A model generated the notes under the pieces. It saw nothing but the letters and a program-made list of their open reading frames with translations. It had not been told where the DNA came from and ran no database searches. DNA of 64,000 nucleotides from Allolobophora icterica (lineage: Eukaryota; Annelida; Clitellata; Crassiclitellata; Lumbricidae), in contig OY744610.1 of the NCBI GenBank assembly GCA_963556255.1, forward strand, positions 61,823,233 through 61,887,232, given 5' to 3'. Positions 60,187 to 64,000 of the stretch are shown piece by piece. The position numbers were made by a program, and so were the translations under genes. Position 1 is the first letter of the stretch. The number at the start of each line of letters is the position of its first letter.

Positions 60187-60311
60187 TTAATCAACACTTT
60201 AGTCGACAAATTTAAAAGATTGAGTGAAAATATGGAAAATTTCCAAATTGGCTTTCAGAATTTCCAACTTTCAAAATTTCAATTCAAAAATTTTTCGGAC
60301 GTGCCCCCATA
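60187..60311 (-). promoter_or_regulatory. Leader with tRNA-Pro-like primer-binding site
   Basis: Two bases after the 5' LTR the element strand reads TGGGGGCACGTCCG. The usual tRNA-Pro site begins TGGGGGCTCGTCCG, so 13 of 14 bases agree; beyond that, agreement is poor. It supports tRNA-Pro priming but does not prove it. Confidence 0.6.
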
Positions 60312-60797
60312 TGTAACAACCTTACTAATTCTAGGGTTAAATTAAAGATGAAACTCGCTTGGAAGAGGTTTTGAAAAGGTTGTACAATTTGCAAACAAAA
60401 ATTAAACAGACAAACCATTCGAATTTCCTCTTATTGGAACGATACAGAAAACTCACATGACCAGACTGCGGTGAAGTTCGTTCACAAAGTTCGACAGAGA
60501 ACACATTCGAAGATGAAACAACTCAAGCAACTAAAGTCTAACAGAAAGCCCTAAACGTGATTGCTCCTTAAACAATGGCGGAGAACCAGAAAATCTAAAT
60601 AAGACTAACAAAGGAGAATTGGCTGCCCTAACTCGAGATCACAAACGTCGTGTCTCCTAACAGAAAATCTAAAGCCAATCTCAATCCTCTTTAAGACGCA
60701 GAGGCTTAAAATAGAAAATAGTGTCACTAGAGGTCGGTAGAAACCAACAGACACTCCTTCCTAGACCAAAGTCCAAAACAAGGATGATCACACAACA
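60312..60797 (-). repeat. 5' LTR of the Gmr1-like element
   Basis: 486 bp, near-identical to the 3' LTR. It should contain the element promoter, but no TATA box was assigned. Confidence 0.93.
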
Positions 60798-62230
60798 ATA
60801 TATACATATATATATATTATATTATTTCTAGGGAGAGACATTCAGAAGCGCTCCCATGCAGTGCTATTATGTAGAACGTTTTTAAACGGCTTGTGTTATA
60901 AATTCTATTTCGTCTGAGTAAGCCTAAACGCATTAATTTAAAATCAGTTGAATTTTTCACTTTAAATGCCTTGCTATATTAAGTAATTAAATCTTTTCAC
61001 ACTTTGCGAGACTTTCTGGTGTAATTGTTTAAACAAGAGGCCTCCAAGCTTTATATATAGCCTAGCTTAGGGCCTCACCAAATCTAAATCCGGCCCACTC
61101 TGAATGGAAACTCCCATTAGGGCCTAATATAGTTTGAGGGTGAAAATCAGGTGCAGAGGAAAATATCACGTATTGTTTTGGCCTACATAAAAGGATGCAA
61201 CAGTTCATTATATTTATGAAGGAAACTCAACGACTGATTACAACCGCAGAGTAGAACATTGCCTATGGCGATTTAAGACATCCTGTTTAATATCAGGCGT
61301 AGGCCTAAAAATAGAAGCGGTGCGACATCTGAGTATAAGGGTGCAACCGAAAATTCAATCATTTTAATGATTTATTATCATTTCTCTATAAATAGATTTC
61401 TCGATTCTTTCATGAAAACAAGCCTTTTCATACACACGCTATTGGAAGGGATGTCCGATTATTCATCTGTGCAATGTAATGTATTCTTTTTTGAGCGGCG
61501 CTTGATCAAGTCTAACCCGTAACTGTTGAGGTACTGGTGCTATATTGGGTGATATCTGTTTAAAATTGTCTGTTATTAGAAATTTAAATGGAGATGCAAT
61601 TTTTTAAAATATCGCAGCACCACAAAAAGCGGCTTCCGGAAGTACAGCTTCTTTCGCCGTCCTATATACCAAGTCCGTATAATAAAGGCCAGGCTGTTAG
61701 GTGGTTGTTTGAAACTCCGCCACTGCCGTTTTTGGATGGTGCCAGTCCCAAGCCTGCATACATGAGGGCGACGTCAACGGCCTTGGTAACCATGAGATGT
61801 CGTTAAACACCGGAAACTGTTACAGGTTGACGAGTTTCGTGCTAGGCCCTAGATCACAATCCTGGATTCAAGCCGGAGAGACCGCGTGGCGAAAAGGTCA
61901 CGAATAGCCTATCTATAGCCTACTTTAGCAGATCACAAGTAAAATAAGTCTACGCAAATGAAACCAAGAGAAGAATTTACATGTAAATCGAATATTAAAG
62001 CCTCGAGATTCATTGTCACGTCCGTGCGTTTTATACCGCCCCATTTATATGCGGCACAGCGCATCGCCTATATTTACGCCACACACAAACACACACACAT
62101 ATCCCACTGTCCGTTTGATAACAAAATCTTGTGGACTTTATTCGGTCTCTGATTCGTGGTCCAAATGCAATATAGACTTCTGTCTGTGGAAGACATTTAT
62201 CATTTTTGTCATCCAATATAAAGTAATAAC
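60798..62230. other. Non-coding stretch
   Basis: It starts with the remainder of the TA microsatellite. No gene or clear mobile element was found. Confidence 0.4.
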
Positions 62231-62239
62231 GCCCACAAC

Positions 62240-62350
62240 ACGCCGAGTCGCCGCCATCTTGTGCAGACCGCAGCGTACCATAGAGTCCACTATAGAGCAT
62301 TCGTAAGCGCCTGCCGTTCAGCTGCCACGGACGGTCGTCGGCCATTTTGT
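62240..62350 (+). promoter_or_regulatory. Promoter-like patch with two YY1-type motifs
   Basis: GCCGCCATCTTG and GTCGGCCATTTTG fit the YY1 core CCATNTT in the same orientation within 100 bp of GC-rich sequence. A promoter is only a possibility; no nearby first exon was identified. Confidence 0.25.
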
Positions 62351-62569
62351 TGCGCCTATCGAGCTTTGTTGTATATTGGATTTTTCTTTTATTTTCCGAT
62401 AGGAATCTAATAAATAGCTAGACGATCGACAGGCGATCGCATCCCTTGGTGGCGCCAGTCAGGTCGGTCGACTGACAGGGAGGGCACCAAGGTGAAAGGG
62501 TCATTCGCCATCTAGCGATAGAGGAAAATATGTTTGGGATTTATGTCTGTGAAGTCTTTGTTTGGGTTA

Positions 62570-62800
62570 ACAAAACGTAGCATAACATAAAGTAACATAA
62601 CAATAACATGTCATACCATGACATACAATAACACAGCATGGCAAAGCATGACGTAGTCTTCGATGCTAACCTACTTACCTACTTTCCTTAATGCCTTCGA
62701 TGCTTACCTTCTTATCTTAATGCCTTCCATTCTTACCTACAGTACCTACTATAATGCCCTCCATGCTTACCTACTTACCTTAATGCCTTCACTGCCTACT
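62570..62800. repeat. Degenerate tandem repeats (CATAAC and CTTACC units)
   Basis: Imperfect CATAACA-type repeats pass into units of about 35 bp containing AATGCCTTC.ATGCTTACCT. Confidence 0.65.
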
Positions 62801-63189
62801 ATAGGCCCGTGTCTAGGGCGGCAATGTCTTGGTGGCGGCATATACGGCGCCCTTCAATTAAAAAAACGTAATAAAATGCCGCCATTTAAAAATAAGTAAT
62901 ACTATTTTTGGGAGACAGTATAAAAAATGGTAGCACATCGATAAATGTAATTCCATTAATTTTTTATATGTTGAGTTTTGGCAAGGGGCGGCATTCAGTG
63001 TGGGCCTTTAGGCGGAAGACTACTATATCCGTCTCAGCTGCCTACTTTTTTAGATTTCCATTTCTTCTTCATTATTCCATCACAGATGAAACTGAATTTC
63101 ATTTTTTGCTGATTTATTGCGCTGCTTTGGACTCCGACCGAAAATCCAATAGAAAGATTCGAGATAGGACGAAACCTCTCGTTAGTTAG
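62801..63189. other. Non-coding stretch, possible decayed mobile element
   Basis: AGGCCCGTGTCTAGGGCGGCA and GGGGCGGCATTCAGTGTGGGCCT face each other over about 200 bp, as in an old MITE. No coding sequence was recognised. Confidence 0.3.
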
Positions 63190-63560
63190 AGAAATCCCTC
63201 CTCTGTCTCTCTATCTGTCTGTCTCTGTCGCTGTGTCTCTGTCTCTCTCTCCCTGTCTCTCCCTCTCCCTCTCCCTCTCCCTCGCTCTCTATCTCTCCTC
63301 CTCTGTCCCTCTCTTATTATTTGCATACACCTCGCTTCATATCTCTATCTCCTCACCACCCTCTGTCTCTCCTCCTCCATCTTTCTCTGTCTGCCTGTCT
63401 GTCTCGCTGTCTCCCTGTCTCCGCCTATCTGTTTGTCTCTGTCTCTGTCTCTTTCTCTGTCTTTGTCTCTGTCTTTGTCTCTGTCTCTGTCTCTCTGTCT
63501 CTCTGTCTCTGTCTCTATCTGTCTCTATCTGTCTCTCCCTCTCTCTCCAGTTCCCTCGCC
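63190..63560. repeat. CTCTGT polypyrimidine microsatellite
   Basis: Long imperfect TCTCTG/TCTGTC tract. Ser/Leu/Cys-rich ORFs across it are compositional. Confidence 0.92.
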
Positions 63561-63691
63561 ATTGCCTTCTTCCCTTTCCATCCCTTCATCCTCGGATCGG
63601 ATTTGATTAACGTCTGATCATCATCTGTCCGTCCCAGAGGAATTACTCGCTTCTCCGTCGGGAAGAAGATAACTCGCCACATCGCCTAACG

Positions 63692-63753
63692 ATGCCACCG
63701 GCATCAGCCAACACAGCATCCACAGCAGCAGCAGCCAAGGCATCCGATCCAGA
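63692..63753 (+). CDS. Possible first coding exon of an unseen gene
   Basis: ATG with A at -3 opens MPPASANTASTAAAAKASDP and meets a strong donor, GA|GTGAGT, at 63,754. The local sequence is less AT-rich than most of the window, as around a promoter. The next exon would lie beyond the window. The peptide is low-complexity and Ala-rich, so this call rests on start context and donor only. Confidence 0.35.
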
Positions 63754-63859
63754 GTGAGTCTAGCTGACACGCCGTCTCCCTTCTCAGACGCATGCGCAGA
63801 TATCGCGTGACGAATCGCAAACCGAATAATAAGCCGAATTTGTCATTTATATATATAAT

Positions 63860-64000
63860 TTATATTTAGATTATATATACACACAAACGAACACACACCA
63901 ACACAAACAAACACAGACACAAACACGCACAAAGACCCACACACACAAACACACACACACAAACACACCCACGAACACACACACACACAAACACGCACAA
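63860..64000. repeat. AC-rich microsatellite
   Basis: Imperfect ACACAA/ACACAC repeats to the window edge, preceded by a short TATA run. Confidence 0.9.

Larger units (their letters stand above)
54841..60797 (-). mobile_element. Complete Gmr1-like Ty3/gypsy LTR retrotransposon
   Basis: The 5,957-bp element has two 486-bp LTRs, one long ORF, a candidate primer-binding site and AT flanks. I saw one difference between the LTRs (near base 100), so insertion is recent. ATAT on both sides is consistent with a short target duplication but is not informative inside a TA microsatellite. Integrase before reverse transcriptase identifies the Gmr1-like group described from cod and other animals. Confidence 0.93.

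Overview
This window is eukaryotic nuclear DNA from an animal. Genes are split into short exons with GT-AG introns, about 60% of the sequence is A+T, and non-coding DNA is crowded with SINEs, LINE 3' ends, hAT-type MITEs, microsatellites and one LTR retrotransposon. Frequent AGGCCTA words, a Gmr1-like retroelement and a fibrinogen-domain lectin suggest a marine invertebrate, perhaps a deuterostome such as an echinoderm. That placement is inference. No bacterial or organellar gene was seen.

Layout. (1) Positions 1-14,400, minus strand: fragments of an M16 metallopeptidase most like nardilysin. At least sixteen exon copies of seven types occur in scrambled, repeated order, three of them damaged. 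The array runs off the left edge and lacks the zinc-site exon. (2) 14,940-15,131: an isolated 63-residue ORF of unknown function. (3) 15.2-24.8 kb: gene-poor, with SINEs, a 989-bp hAT element, MITEs and hairpins. (4) 24,863-31,795, plus strand: a complete nine-exon homologue of human C8orf76 (431 residues). (5) 33,114-40,650, minus strand: complete TXNL1 (thioredoxin plus PITH domain, nine exons, 288 residues), convergent with the previous gene. Two of its introns end in minisatellites that form or contain the 3' splice site. (6) 40.7-43.9 kb: gene-free, with repeats. (7) 43,945-48,396, minus strand: a five-exon secreted fibrinogen-related lectin (341 residues). (8) 48.4-54.8 kb: repeat-rich, with an internally deleted mariner element, a 290-bp inverted duplication and long microsatellites. 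(9) 54,841-60,797: an apparently intact, recently inserted Gmr1-like Ty3/gypsy retrotransposon whose integrase precedes reverse transcriptase. (10) 60.8-64 kb: repeats and a possible first coding exon at 63,692 leading out of the window.

The cellular genes do not form an obvious pathway. TXNL1 is a proteasome-associated thioredoxin, the C8orf76 homologue is of unknown function, the lectin is probably an extracellular recognition protein, and the M16 array may be a decaying or alternatively spliced peptidase family. Exon borders were set by hand from reading frame, splice consensus and remembered family alignments. Borders may be off by a base, and repeat borders are approximate.
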